DNA of 64,000 nt from Reclinomonas americana ATCC 50394. Taxonomy: Eukaryota; Jakobida; Jakobea; Jakobida. The position numbers and the translations under genes were made by a program. The notes below the pieces were generated by a model. The model worked only from the letters and a program-made list of their open reading frames with translations. It did not search any database and was not told the origin of the DNA. The stretch is taken from contig PS015009.1 of assembly GCA_048213135.1 (NCBI GenBank), forward strand, positions 62,001 through 126,000, given 5' to 3'. Positions 18,235-26,787 of the stretch are shown here, in pieces. Positions within the stretch are counted from its first letter, which is position 1. Each line of letters starts with the position of its first letter.

Positions 18235-18801
18235 TCAGGCTTTCACCCTTTCCACATATTCACCGGTTTTGGTGTTGATACGGATCAGTTCACCTTCATC
18301 CACAAAAAGCGGAACGTTTACAGTGGCGCCAGTCTCTACTGTAGCGGGTTTCAGCGTTTTGGTAGCGGTATCGCCCCTCATGCCGGGTTCGCTGTAGGTT
18401 ACCAGCAATACAATCTTATCGGGCAGCTCCACACCCATCGGCAGTTCGGTTTCGCCATTGATCAGTACGGATACTTCCTGTCCTTCTTTCAGGAATTTAG
18501 GCGCATCCACCATATTTTCAGCTACTGTGATCTGTTCAAAAGTTTCATTATCCATAAAACTGTAACCGGTATCATCTTTATACAGGTACTGGAAGGTTTT
18601 CTTCTCCACCCTTACCGGGTAAATGGTTTCGCCGCTGTTCCAGGTAACCTCAATGGTACGGGAGTTGTCCACACCTTTCAGTTTGGCCCACACTTTCGCT
18701 GCGGCACGGGCGGTTTTGTTCTGTCCGAATTCGATTACGGTATACAGGCTGCCATCCACTTTGATGATGAGCCCGGAACGCATATCTGCTGTAGTTGCCA
18801 T
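18235..18801 (-). CDS. efp: Elongation factor P, atypical modification loop
   Basis: 188 residues, three beta-barrel domains. EF-P helps ribosomes stalled at polyproline. The fold markers are present (YLYKDDTGYSFMDNETFEQ, LFVDEGELIRINTKTGEYVERV). The loop that in most EF-P reads KPGKG (Lys34, site of modification) here reads GQNKTARAAAKVWAKLK; aligned without gaps the modified position becomes Arg. A TACTTTTG promoter element lies upstream (18833-18826). No epmA, earP or other modification gene is in the window. Confidence 0.92.
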   Translation of the reverse strand: MATTADMRSGLIIKVDGSLYTVIEFGQNKTARAAAKVWAKLKGVDNSRTIEVTWNSGETIYPVRVEKKTFQYLYKDDTGYSFMDNETFEQITVAENMVDAPKFLKEGQEVSVLINGETELPMGVELPDKIVLLVTYSEPGMRGDTATKTLKPATVETGATVNVPLFVDEGELIRINTKTGEYVERVKA

Positions 18802-18825
18802 TGTAATGATTTTTTAAAGTGGTTG

Positions 18826-18833
18826 CAAAAGTA
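18826..18833 (-). promoter_or_regulatory. Promoter -7 element (TACTTTTG) for efp
   Basis: Exact TAnnTTTG match on the minus strand, 24 bases before the efp ATG. Confidence 0.55.
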
Positions 18834-18941
18834 GGTCAAATTTCCGGTTTTACACCAGCGGAGAGGCTTGTGGAAAAAGTTTTATTGCAGGCGGACAGGC
18901 CCCTCTGATGGCCTTAACATCCTGTTATGATGCAAAAAAAT

Positions 18942-18949
18942 TAGCTTTG
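18942..18949 (+). promoter_or_regulatory. Promoter -7 element (TAGCTTTG) for the thioredoxin-like pair
   Basis: Exact TAnnTTTG match 13 bases before the TTG start at 18963. The leader would be only a few bases long. Confidence 0.5.
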
Positions 18950-18962
18950 AAAAAAATTGATC

Positions 18963-19475
18963 TTGAAAAAACTGTCCGCTCTCATCATATTACTGGTTTT
19001 GGCACAACTGTCATGGGCTCAGCAGGATACGAGCCTGCTTTACCTGCGGTTCCCCTTTGTTCCTTCGTTCAAACTGACCAAAATATCGGACAGTACCTAT
19101 TTTACCAAGAACGACCTGAAAAAGAACAAGCCAACCATCATCATGATCTTCAGCCCCGATTGTGAGCACTGCCAGGAGGAGACCAAAGCGCTGACAGCGA
19201 ATATTCAACTCTTCAAAAAAGCGCAGATCGTGATGTCCTCACCACTTGAATACAGTTACCTGCGGAAGTTTTATGATGAATATGGTATTGCCGGTTACCC
19301 GCAGATCACCATGGGCCGCGATCCTACTTATTTTCTGGGCACCTTTTATAAAGTGCGGTCTTTCCCCGCCATTTTTGTTTACGATAAAAAAGGTAACCTC
19401 ATCACTTCCTTCACCGGCAGTGTTCCTGTGCAGCAGGTAGCCGAGGCGATGAGCATGCCATCCCCATACAAATAA
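18963..19475 (+). CDS. Exported thioredoxin-fold protein, copy 1
   Basis: About 170 residues with a signal peptide (KKLSALIILLVLAQLSWAQ). Thioredoxin-like fold with a CxxC site CEHC (C67, C70) in PTIIMIFSPDCEHCQEET and the cis-Pro region near SFPAIFVYDKKG. Such TlpA/ResA-like proteins act as thiol-disulfide enzymes in the periplasm; the partner is unknown. TTG at 18963 gives the standard signal peptide; a TTG two codons earlier is possible. The stop overlaps the ATG of the paralogous next gene by one base. Confidence 0.8.
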   Translation: MKKLSALIILLVLAQLSWAQQDTSLLYLRFPFVPSFKLTKISDSTYFTKNDLKKNKPTIIMIFSPDCEHCQEETKALTANIQLFKKAQIVMSSPLEYSYLRKFYDEYGIAGYPQITMGRDPTYFLGTFYKVRSFPAIFVYDKKGNLITSFTGSVPVQQVAEAMSMPSPYK

Positions 19476-20005
19476 TGAAAGTTTTACTATTCAGCCTCTG
19501 CATCCTTTTCTGTGCTCCGCTCTGCAGGGCACAGCAGTACGATACCACGCCTCCTTACTTAAGGACCAGGCAGTTACCGGCATTCACCCTGTACAATACA
19601 GATTCTGTGGCATTCCATGAATTGGTGCTGGAAAAAGGCAAGCCCACCATTATCATGCTGTTTAACCCCGAATGCGGTCATTGCAAGGAACAACTGGAGC
19701 TGCTGCTGAAGATCCCGGAAGTGACACAATCTGCCCGGCTGGTGATGGCCACTACCGAAACCCTGGCGAAGATCAGGGCGTTCAGTGAACAGTATGGCTT
19801 GTCGAAATATCCCGGCATCTATATAGGTAAAGACCGTACTTCGTTTTTTGGAGGGTATTTCAAGCCGCGGACCATACCGGTACTGGCTTTTTACGACCGC
19901 AACGGCAGGTTCGTTGTGTTGCACCAGGGCAATGTGAAGAAGAAGCAGGTGCTCGAAGCATTGGGGAAACAGATGCCAGGTACAGGATACCGGATGCAAG
20001 ATTAA
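19475..20005 (+). CDS. Exported thioredoxin-fold protein, copy 2
   Basis: 176 residues, paralogous to the preceding gene: signal peptide to about residue 20, then the CxxC site CGHC at the same positions (C67, C70) in PTIIMLFNPECGHCKEQ and a cis-Pro region RTIPVLAFYDRNG. Start and stop overlap (TAATG) with copy 1, so the two are co-translated. The end runs into a GATACC-type repeat (19981-20025), which may have supplied the last codons. Confidence 0.8.
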   Translation: MKVLLFSLCILFCAPLCRAQQYDTTPPYLRTRQLPAFTLYNTDSVAFHELVLEKGKPTIIMLFNPECGHCKEQLELLLKIPEVTQSARLVMATTETLAKIRAFSEQYGLSKYPGIYIGKDRTSFFGGYFKPRTIPVLAFYDRNGRFVVLHQGNVKKKQVLEALGKQMPGTGYRMQD

Positions 20006-20025
20006 TGACCCGGTATCTGGCACCT
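19981..20025. repeat. GATACC-type short repeat
   Basis: Units such as GGATACCGGATGC and its complement-like GGTATCTGGCACC. The 5' part overlaps the end of the thioredoxin-like gene. Confidence 0.5.
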
Positions 20026-20034
20026 TCAGCCTGC

Positions 20035-20067
20035 TATTCATAATTAGTAATTCGTAATTAGTAATTG
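20035..20067. repeat. AATTCGT-type 7-bp tandem repeat
   Basis: AATTAGTAATTCGTAATTAG and related units, ending directly before the mdh promoter. Confidence 0.65.
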
Positions 20068-20073
20068 ATCAAT

Positions 20074-20081
20074 TACCTTTG
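20074..20081 (+). promoter_or_regulatory. Promoter -7 element (TACCTTTG) for mdh
   Basis: Exact TAnnTTTG match 38 bases before the mdh ATG. Confidence 0.55.
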
Positions 20082-20119
20082 CCCCGCAAATCAATTTTCC
20101 ATTCTAAATATTTTTTTCA

Positions 20120-21055
20120 ATGAAAGTAACTGTAGTTGGAGCCGGTGCCGTTGGAGCTACCTGCGCCGATAATATTGCCCGTAAAGAATTATGCGACGAA
20201 CTGGTATTACTCGATATCAAGGAAGGTGTTGCGGAAGGAAAGGCCATTGATATGATGCAAACCGCTACCCTGCTGGGCTTCGATACCCGTATCACCGGTT
20301 GCACCAACGATTATTCCAAAACTGCGGGCACCGACGTGGCAGTGATCACTTCCGGCATTCCCCGTAAACCGGGTATGACCAGGGAAGAACTGATCGGCAT
20401 CAATGCAGGCATCGTTAAAACAGTTACCAAAAATATACTGGAACATTCTCCCAACGCCATCATCATTGTGATCAGCAACCCGATGGACACCATGACCTAC
20501 CTGGCGCTGAAATCAAGCGGCCTGCCCAAGAACCGCATCATTGGCATGGGTGGTATTCTCGACAGCAGCCGTTTTAAATATTATCTCTCTACCGCTATCG
20601 GTTGCCCCGCCAGCGATCTGCAGGGATTCGTGATCGGCGGACACGGCGACACCACCATGATCCCCCTCACCCGCCTGGCCACTTACCAGGGTGTTCCGGC
20701 CAGCCAGTACCTCGATGCTGAAGCGCTGAAAAAAGTAGCTGCCGACACGATGGTGGGTGGTGCTACCCTTACCGGCCTGCTTGGCACCAGTGCCTGGTAC
20801 GCACCCGGTGCTGCGGGAGCCGCACTGGTGGAAGCCATTGTAAGGGATGAGAAAAAACTGTTTACCTGCTGCGTAAGCCTGGAAGGCGAATATGGCCAGA
20901 ACGACATCTGCATTGGCGTTCCCGTGATCATCGGCCGCGGCGGCTGGGAAAAAATTGTGGATTACAAACTGAATGAAGAAGAACAGGCAGCCTTTGCAAA
21001 AAGCGCTGACGCTGTGCGCAATATGAACCAGGTATTAAGCACCCTGGACGTATAA
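20120..21055 (+). CDS. mdh: Malate dehydrogenase
   Basis: 311 residues, LDH-like type common in Bacteroidota. It interconverts malate and oxaloacetate with NAD+ in the TCA cycle. Visible: VVGAGAVGATCADNIA (NAD loop), VITSGIPRKPGMTREEL (substrate-binding Arg residues), VISNPMDTMTYLALKSSGL, and the catalytic histidine in VIGGHGDTTMIPL. It stands alone between repeats and the T9SS type B gene. Confidence 0.95.
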   Translation: MKVTVVGAGAVGATCADNIARKELCDELVLLDIKEGVAEGKAIDMMQTATLLGFDTRITGCTNDYSKTAGTDVAVITSGIPRKPGMTREELIGINAGIVKTVTKNILEHSPNAIIIVISNPMDTMTYLALKSSGLPKNRIIGMGGILDSSRFKYYLSTAIGCPASDLQGFVIGGHGDTTMIPLTRLATYQGVPASQYLDAEALKKVAADTMVGGATLTGLLGTSAWYAPGAAGAALVEAIVRDEKKLFTCCVSLEGEYGQNDICIGVPVIIGRGGWEKIVDYKLNEEEQAAFAKSADAVRNMNQVLSTLDV

Positions 21056-21170
21056 GATCTTGCTCAAAGCAGTACAGGGCCGGGTTGATAACCCGGCCTT
21101 TTTATTTGCCTTTTTTTGGGTCAGGCAGCATTTTGCTTTTTTTTGTATCTTTCATCTCAACTGCTCTAAG

Positions 21171-24023
21171 ATGAAAGTTCTGCTCAAACCCTTCCTGCTG
21201 GTTGGCTTTACGCTTGTGCTATGTCTCTGTACAAAAGCACAGTTAAAGATCACCAACGAAACCAGTGCGCAGGCATTGGTACAAAAACTGCTCGGCGAGG
21301 GCGTGGTAGTCAGCAACATCAGTTTCACCGGCAACAGCCTCATGGCCGGTCATTTCAATAATATCGCCAACACCAAAATCGGTATCGACAGCGGCATCGT
21401 GCTTACATCCGGGAGAGCCGCGACAGACAGGACTGCAGGCCTGCGCATTGGTATGGACTGGGATGGTACCGCTACCGCCAACACCAAGATAGCCAATACA
21501 CCATGGGCATTACCCGGTGACGCCGACCTCGCCAACGCGATCGGCGCCACGGTCTCCGACCTTGAAGATGCCTGTGTGCTGGAATTTGATTTTATTCCAC
21601 TGGGCGATACCATACGCTTTAATTATGTTTTCAGTTCCGAGGAATATACACCGGCATATGTATGCCAGTTCAATGATGCTTTCGCGTTTTTTATTACAGG
21701 CCCTGGTTTTCCTGCGCCAACCAATATTGCCCTTGTGCCCGGTACCACAACACCTGTATCGATCTTCAATGTAAATGATGTAAAGTTCCCCGATCCCGCG
21801 GATGCCTGCCCCAATAACCCCATCTATTACTGGGACAACGAGAGCAACAAATATTTTACACATGATGGCCATACCAAAGTATTTACCGCCATTGCCAAAG
21901 TACAACCCTGCGAAACGTATCACCTGAAACTGGTGATTTCCGATGTTGGTGACGACCTGTTCGACAGCGGCGTTTTTCTTGAAGCCAAAAGTCTCAGCTC
22001 CAATGCCATCAAGATCCAGAACCTGACACAACTCGATCCCTCGGGCAACAGTTACCTCGTGGAAGGCTGTGTTACCGGTTCCATCAAAATAAAAAGGCCG
22101 AAGGTAGAAACCACCCCGCTGAATATTACTTTATCATATGGCGGTACAGTTACCAATGGCGTTGACATACAACCCCTGCCCACTTTTGTGACCATACCCG
22201 CCAACCAGACAGAAGTGGAGGTTTTCCTGCTGCCGCTGATCGACTTCGTTCCGGAAGGCATTGAAACACTGAAAATTTATGCGCTGGCAGGATGTGCTTC
22301 CGGTCTGCCAACAGACAGCGCCGTTATCCAGCTGAGGGACTACGATATACTTGGCATCAACCCGGATACCATGTCCATCTGCAAAAAAGGATCCTTCCAG
22401 TTGCAGGCCACAACAGGATATACCACTTATCAATGGGACGCCAACCCCACACTGAGCAGCACCACCATCAGCAATCCTATTGCCACCCCGGTGAATAATG
22501 AGACTACCTATTATTGTACCGCTACCATTGGTACCTGCAATGCCCGCGACTCGGCATTCCTGAAATGGCAGGAACTGGAACTGGTGTCGAAAAAAGATAT
22601 TTTCTGCAAAGGAGGTTCCAATGGTGAGATCATCGTTTCCGGTATCGGGTGGGTAAACCCCGTACAATTCAGCATCAATAACGGGCCTTTGCAAACCAGC
22701 AGCACATTCAGCAATCTGCCCGTGGGACACTATGTGATCAAGATCCATGATCCCATATCAGGATGTATCGACAGCGTGGAAACGAACCTGGTACAGGCTT
22801 TCCCGGACCTGTCGGTGTCGAATGCAATGGCACAGTCTACCTGCTCCGGCACTCCCGATGGTGTAATTACAGCAACAGCAGTGGGTGGCAACAGCAGTTA
22901 CCTGTTCTCGTTAGACGGTTTGAATTTCCAAACCAGTAATTTATTTAATGTGCTCGCAGGCACGTATGTTATTACAGTAAAAGACGGCAACGGTTGTACC
23001 AATACCGCACCGGCTACCATTACGCTGAATAATTCCGTAACGCTTGATGCCGGTCCAGACCCTACTATATGTGAAGGCAAAAGCACGGCATTACTGGCCG
23101 CGTCCAACAGCAGTAATTTTATGTGGACACCTTCTACCGGGCTGAGCAGCGCTACCACAGCCAATCCTACCGCATCGCCTGTAATAACTACCAAATATTA
23201 TGTAACCGCTACAACAGGCATCTGCAGCCGTCTTGATTCTGTTACCGTACTGGTTAACCCGGCTCCGCTCGCTGAAGCAGGACCTAATAAAGAAGTATGT
23301 TATGGCGGGCAGGTCAGACTGAGCGGATCGGGAGGCGTCGGCTATTTCTGGGCACCGGCCATATACCTCAGCAATCCCAATGCGCCAGACCCGCTGGTGA
23401 GAAAACCGTTGAGCACGCTTACTTATTCCCTCTCGGTTATTGATGCCAATGGCTGCGCTTCGCTGAAATCCGATATAGTAACAGTTACGGTTACACGCCC
23501 AACCGTGGTAAAGACCAACAACGATACCAGCATTGCCATTGGTCAGCCTTTGCAGCTTTTTGCGCAGGACGTAAACCGGGCTGGCTTCGTGAACTTTGCC
23601 TGGGACCCGCCAACAGGGCTCAACAGTGCATCCATTCAGTATCCCGTGGCCGTGCTTAACCGCGATACCCGTTTCATTGTTACCGCCAGTACCGCCATCG
23701 GCTGCGAAGCCTCTGATACCGTGTATGTAAAAGTGTACAAAGGACCGGATATTTATATCCCCAATGCTTTCAGTCCCAACAACGACGGGCTGAATGATAT
23801 TCTTCACGCCATCCCCATTGGTACGAAGGAATTTCATTACCTGCGCCTCTATAACCGTTATGGACAGCTGGTATTCAGCACTACCGAACCCAGGAGAGGA
23901 TGGGATGGAAAGATCAACGGCAACCCGCAGGACCCCGGTACTACTTTTGTGTGGATAGCCGAAGCCGTTGACTACACCGGTAAACTGATGATCAAAAAAG
24001 GCACCGTTACCATCGTTAAATAA
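21171..24023 (+). CDS. Large secreted adhesin-like protein: choice-of-anchor L domain, SprB-type repeats, T9SS type B sorting domain
   Basis: 950 residues from the ATG at 21171, which opens a signal peptide (KVLLKPFLLVGFTLVLCLC); the longer frame from 21060 would bury it. A choice-of-anchor L domain spans about 25-290 (GVVVSNISFTGNS, SGIVLTSGRA, FVFSSEEY-like FNYVFSSEEYTPAYVCQFND). Beta-sandwich, SprB-like (GGSNGEIIVSGIGWVNPVQF; ATAVGGNSSYLFSLDG) and Ig-like segments follow. The last ~90 residues form a gliding-motility-associated C-terminal (type B) domain (IPNAFSPNNDGLND, LRLYNRYGQLVF, GWDGKINGNPQDPGTTFVW). It is expected at the cell surface or in the medium. Confidence 0.9.
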   Translation: MKVLLKPFLLVGFTLVLCLCTKAQLKITNETSAQALVQKLLGEGVVVSNISFTGNSLMAGHFNNIANTKIGIDSGIVLTSGRAATDRTAGLRIGMDWDGTATANTKIANTPWALPGDADLANAIGATVSDLEDACVLEFDFIPLGDTIRFNYVFSSEEYTPAYVCQFNDAFAFFITGPGFPAPTNIALVPGTTTPVSIFNVNDVKFPDPADACPNNPIYYWDNESNKYFTHDGHTKVFTAIAKVQPCETYHLKLVISDVGDDLFDSGVFLEAKSLSSNAIKIQNLTQLDPSGNSYLVEGCVTGSIKIKRPKVETTPLNITLSYGGTVTNGVDIQPLPTFVTIPANQTEVEVFLLPLIDFVPEGIETLKIYALAGCASGLPTDSAVIQLRDYDILGINPDTMSICKKGSFQLQATTGYTTYQWDANPTLSSTTISNPIATPVNNETTYYCTATIGTCNARDSAFLKWQELELVSKKDIFCKGGSNGEIIVSGIGWVNPVQFSINNGPLQTSSTFSNLPVGHYVIKIHDPISGCIDSVETNLVQAFPDLSVSNAMAQSTCSGTPDGVITATAVGGNSSYLFSLDGLNFQTSNLFNVLAGTYVITVKDGNGCTNTAPATITLNNSVTLDAGPDPTICEGKSTALLAASNSSNFMWTPSTGLSSATTANPTASPVITTKYYVTATTGICSRLDSVTVLVNPAPLAEAGPNKEVCYGGQVRLSGSGGVGYFWAPAIYLSNPNAPDPLVRKPLSTLTYSLSVIDANGCASLKSDIVTVTVTRPTVVKTNNDTSIAIGQPLQLFAQDVNRAGFVNFAWDPPTGLNSASIQYPVAVLNRDTRFIVTASTAIGCEASDTVYVKVYKGPDIYIPNAFSPNNDGLNDILHAIPIGTKEFHYLRLYNRYGQLVFSTTEPRRGWDGKINGNPQDPGTTFVWIAEAVDYTGKLMIKKGTVTIVK

Positions 24024-24043
24024 CAACCAACTCATCTTTAATA

Positions 24044-24077
24044 AAAAAAGAGACAGGTGATCATCTGTCTCTTTTTT
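24044..24077. terminator. Bidirectional terminator between the T9SS type B gene and fabD
   Basis: AAAAAAGAGACAG pairs perfectly (13 bp) with CTGTCTCTTTTTT around an 8-base loop, with T runs on both strands. It serves two convergent genes. Confidence 0.88.
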
Positions 24078-24106
24078 ATTCGTAATTAGTAATTCGTAAT
24101 TAATTT
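24078..24106. repeat. AATTCGT-type 7-bp tandem repeat
   Basis: TCGTAATTAGTAATTCGTAA and neighbouring units fill the gap between the terminator and the end of fabD. Confidence 0.65.
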
Positions 24107-24995
24107 AACTCACCCCATCCACCTGCGCAGCACTCTCAATTTTCAGCACAAGTCCCTGCAATACTTTTCCGGGCCCTGCTTCGGTGAAACGTCCCGCGCC
24201 TCCTGCAACCATGGCTTGTACACTTTGCGTCCACCTTACCGCACCGGTGAGCTGGTCCACAAGATTTTTTTTGATGATGGCCGGGTCTGAAACCGCTTCT
24301 GCCACAACGTTCTGGTAAACAGGGCAACTGGGCGTATTGAACGTGGTGGCCTCAATAGCAGCCGCGAGTTCTTCTTTGGCAGGCAGCATCAATGGTGAAT
24401 GAAAGGCACCGCCAACAGGCAACACCAGCGCTCTTTTGGCTCCGGCAGCTTTCATCTGTTCGCAGGCAATGTCGATACCCTTTAAAGATCCGCTGATCAC
24501 CAGCTGACCAGGGCAGTTATAATTGGCAGCCACTACTACTTCGCCGGTTTCCTGCTGTACAGCAGCGCAGATCTCTTCTACTTTTTCATCAGCCAGTCCC
24601 AATACGGCGGCCATGGTAGAAGGATTCAGTTCGCAGGCTTTCTGCATAGCGCCAGCCCTTATGGCCACCAGTTTTAACGCGTCGGTAAAAGAAAGGGTTT
24701 GATTGGCTACCAGCGCGGAAAACTCTCCGAGTGAGTGCCCCGCCACCATATCAGGCATCGCTTCCGGTATTGTGGAATAAGCGATCACGGAATGCAGGAA
24801 TACAGCAGGCTGGGTAACCTTCGTTTGTTTCAGTTCCTCGGCAGTGCCTCCGAACATAATATCTGAAATCCGGAAACCCAGTATCTCATTCGCTTCCTCC
24901 ACCAGCTGGCGGGCGACAGTGTTAGATTCATAGAGCGCTTTGCCCATACCGGTGAACTGAGAGCCCTGCCCGGGGAAAACATAAGCATGTTTCAT
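24105..24995 (-). CDS. fabD: Malonyl-CoA:ACP transacylase
   Basis: 296 residues. It loads malonyl groups on acyl carrier protein. Visible: FPGQGSQFTGMGKAL, the GHSLGE nucleophile elbow with S88, the GAMQKAC region with the substrate-binding arginine before it (LVAIRAGAM), and the catalytic His in VGGAFHSPLM. Probably last in a run PTPS-folE-fabD (spacer of 54 bp with a TTAGTCGTTAG repeat). Confidence 0.95.
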   Translation of the reverse strand: MKHAYVFPGQGSQFTGMGKALYESNTVARQLVEEANEILGFRISDIMFGGTAEELKQTKVTQPAVFLHSVIAYSTIPEAMPDMVAGHSLGEFSALVANQTLSFTDALKLVAIRAGAMQKACELNPSTMAAVLGLADEKVEEICAAVQQETGEVVVAANYNCPGQLVISGSLKGIDIACEQMKAAGAKRALVLPVGGAFHSPLMLPAKEELAAAIEATTFNTPSCPVYQNVVAEAVSDPAIIKKNLVDQLTGAVRWTQSVQAMVAGGAGRFTEAGPGKVLQGLVLKIESAAQVDGVS

Positions 24996-25049
24996 ATAGT
25001 TAGTCGTTAGTATTGAGAAGTTAGTCGTTAGGCATTAACCCGGATATAC

Positions 25050-25646
25050 TTAATGCAATTGCGCACTGATCAGTTTTACAAACTCGCTGCGGGTGGTATT
25101 CTTCATGAACTCACCGTCAAAAGCAGAAGTAGTGGTTACTGAATTTTGTTTCTGTACGCCACGCATCATCATACACAGGTGCGATGCTTCTATCACCACG
25201 GCCACGCCATGCGGTTGCAGGCTTTCCTTGATCGCATTCAGTATCTGGTGGGTAAGCCTCTCCTGTACCTGCAGCCTGCGGCTGTACACATCCACCACAC
25301 GGGCTATTTTGCTGAGGCCGGTGATCCAGCCGTTGGGAATATAGGCTACATGTGCCTTGCCATAAAAAGGCAGCATATGGTGTTCGCACATGCTGTACAG
25401 TTCAATATCCTTTACGATCACCATTTCACTCACATCTTCATGAAACTTGGCGGAATCCAGTATGGCTTTCGCATCCTGCTGGTAACCCTGCGTAAGGTAT
25501 TGCATGGCTTTGGCGAGACGTTCGGGTGTTTTTACCAGTCCCTCTCTCCCGCTGTCCTCACCCAACAGTTCTATCACATTTTTGTAACTGCCGATGAGTC
25601 CTTCAGTAGCCTGTTCGTCGTAATGTTCGGTCTTTTTGTATGCCAT
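25050..25646 (-). CDS. folE: GTP cyclohydrolase I
   Basis: 198 residues. It opens GTP to dihydroneopterin triphosphate, the entry to folate, biopterin and (through PTPS/QueD) deazapurine synthesis. Visible: [34 protein letters not shown] (zinc cysteine and histidines), [23 protein letters not shown], and [19 protein letters not shown] (second zinc cysteine). It begins 14 bp after the upstream PTPS-like gene and is almost certainly cotranscribed with it. Confidence 0.96.
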   Translation of the reverse strand: MAYKKTEHYDEQATEGLIGSYKNVIELLGEDSGREGLVKTPERLAKAMQYLTQGYQQDAKAILDSAKFHEDVSEMVIVKDIELYSMCEHHMLPFYGKAHVAYIPNGWITGLSKIARVVDVYSRRLQVQERLTHQILNAIKESLQPHGVAVVIEASHLCMMMRGVQKQNSVTTTSAFDGEFMKNTTRSEFVKLISAQLH

Positions 25647-25660
25647 TTTCTCATTTGTTA

Positions 25661-26071
25661 TTATCCAAAATACTCAACATATATCCTGGGCGTTTCATAG
25701 AGTTTTACACAATGCAGTTCTACTCCTTCGCTGTGCAGTACAGGTTGCAGTTGCTCCCATATGGCGATGGTAAGGTTTTCCGCCGTTGTGAATTTCCCTT
25801 TCATGAACTCCACGTCAATATTCAGGTTCCTGTGATCGATCTTGTTGCAAACGTATTCATTGATGATCACGCTCAGTCTTTTCGCGTTGAAGATAAAACC
25901 GGTATCGGATCCTGTTTCCCCTTTAATGGTCACATGTACTTCGTAATTGTGCCCGTGCCAGTTCTCGTTGGCACATTTACCGAATACTTCCTTGTTCTGT
26001 TCCACACTCCACGAATCATTCCATAATTTATGGGCGGCATTGAAATGTTCCACCCTGGTGAGATAAACCAT
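25661..26071 (-). CDS. 6-pyruvoyl-tetrahydropterin synthase / QueD family protein
   Basis: 136 residues from the ATG at 26071; a longer frame begins upstream of the promoter at 26085-26092 and is rejected. Zinc histidines are visible in FNAAHKL and HGHNYEVHV, and the catalytic cysteine in CANENWHGH lies six residues before the first HGH histidine. That spacing matches the biopterin-type PTPS, whereas QueD usually has C-x3-HGH. Later IDHRNLN and [11 protein letters not shown] are typical. With folE adjacent, it may make a tetrahydropterin or 6-carboxytetrahydropterin; the sequence favours the former only weakly. Confidence 0.88.
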   Translation of the reverse strand: MVYLTRVEHFNAAHKLWNDSWSVEQNKEVFGKCANENWHGHNYEVHVTIKGETGSDTGFIFNAKRLSVIINEYVCNKIDHRNLNIDVEFMKGKFTTAENLTIAIWEQLQPVLHSEGVELHCVKLYETPRIYVEYFG

Positions 26072-26084
26072 TGTCTTTTTTTTG

Positions 26085-26092
26085 CAAAGGTA
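26085..26092 (-). promoter_or_regulatory. Promoter -7 element (TACCTTTG) of the PTPS-folE-fabD group
   Basis: Exact TAnnTTTG match on the minus strand, 13 bases before the ATG at 26071. Confidence 0.6.
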
Positions 26093-26151
26093 CAATTTAG
26101 CGTTCAAAGGCTGAAGAACAGCGTTTACACAAAAAGGTTCAAATTTGCCAT

Positions 26152-26787
26152 ATGAAAATACTCATCCTGTCGGCCACCGGAATGGAAATAGCGCCTGCCC
26201 GTGATGCCAACCCGCCCGTCACCTGGCTGGAGGGTGGTGTAGGGGTTCCGTCCACCATTTTCCGGCTGACCAGCCACCTGCAACATCAGCCCTGTGACCT
26301 GGTGATACAGGCGGGCATTGCCGGGGTATTCGGTAACCGCTTTAGTTTAGGCGAGACGGTATTGGTGGAAAACGACTGTTTTGCCGACCTGGGTATTGCC
26401 GAAAAAGGGAAGCTGTCCGGTATTTTTGATATGGGTTTTGCCGATGCCAATGAATTTCCGTTTTTAGACAGCCGTTTACCTAATGATCACCCAATTTTGC
26501 AGAAGCAACCACTTCCGCTGGTAAAAGCAGTAACGGTGAACCTGGTATCTGACGATCCTGCCCGGTCCCGGTTGTTACAGGAAAGATACCCCGCGGATAT
26601 CGAGAGTATGGAAGGCGCCGCCCTGCATTATGTATGCCGGCAACTGAAAGTACCGTTTCTCCAACTGCGCAGCATCAGCAACGTGGTAGGCGAACGCGAT
26701 AAAAGCAAATGGCTGATGAAAGAAGCCGTCGGTAACCTGAACCGGGAGTTGCTGCAATTCATTCACAGATTTATACCAACAACATGA
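26152..26787 (+). CDS. mqnB: Futalosine hydrolase
   Basis: 211 residues, nucleoside phosphorylase fold. It removes the base from futalosine in the alternative menaquinone pathway. Visible: ILILSATGMEIAPA, VIQAGIAGVFG, ESMEGAALHYVC and FLQLRSISNVVGERDKSKW, the typical family ends. The stop overlaps mqnD by 4 bp (ATGA). Confidence 0.93.
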   Translation: MKILILSATGMEIAPARDANPPVTWLEGGVGVPSTIFRLTSHLQHQPCDLVIQAGIAGVFGNRFSLGETVLVENDCFADLGIAEKGKLSGIFDMGFADANEFPFLDSRLPNDHPILQKQPLPLVKAVTVNLVSDDPARSRLLQERYPADIESMEGAALHYVCRQLKVPFLQLRSISNVVGERDKSKWLMKEAVGNLNRELLQFIHRFIPTT

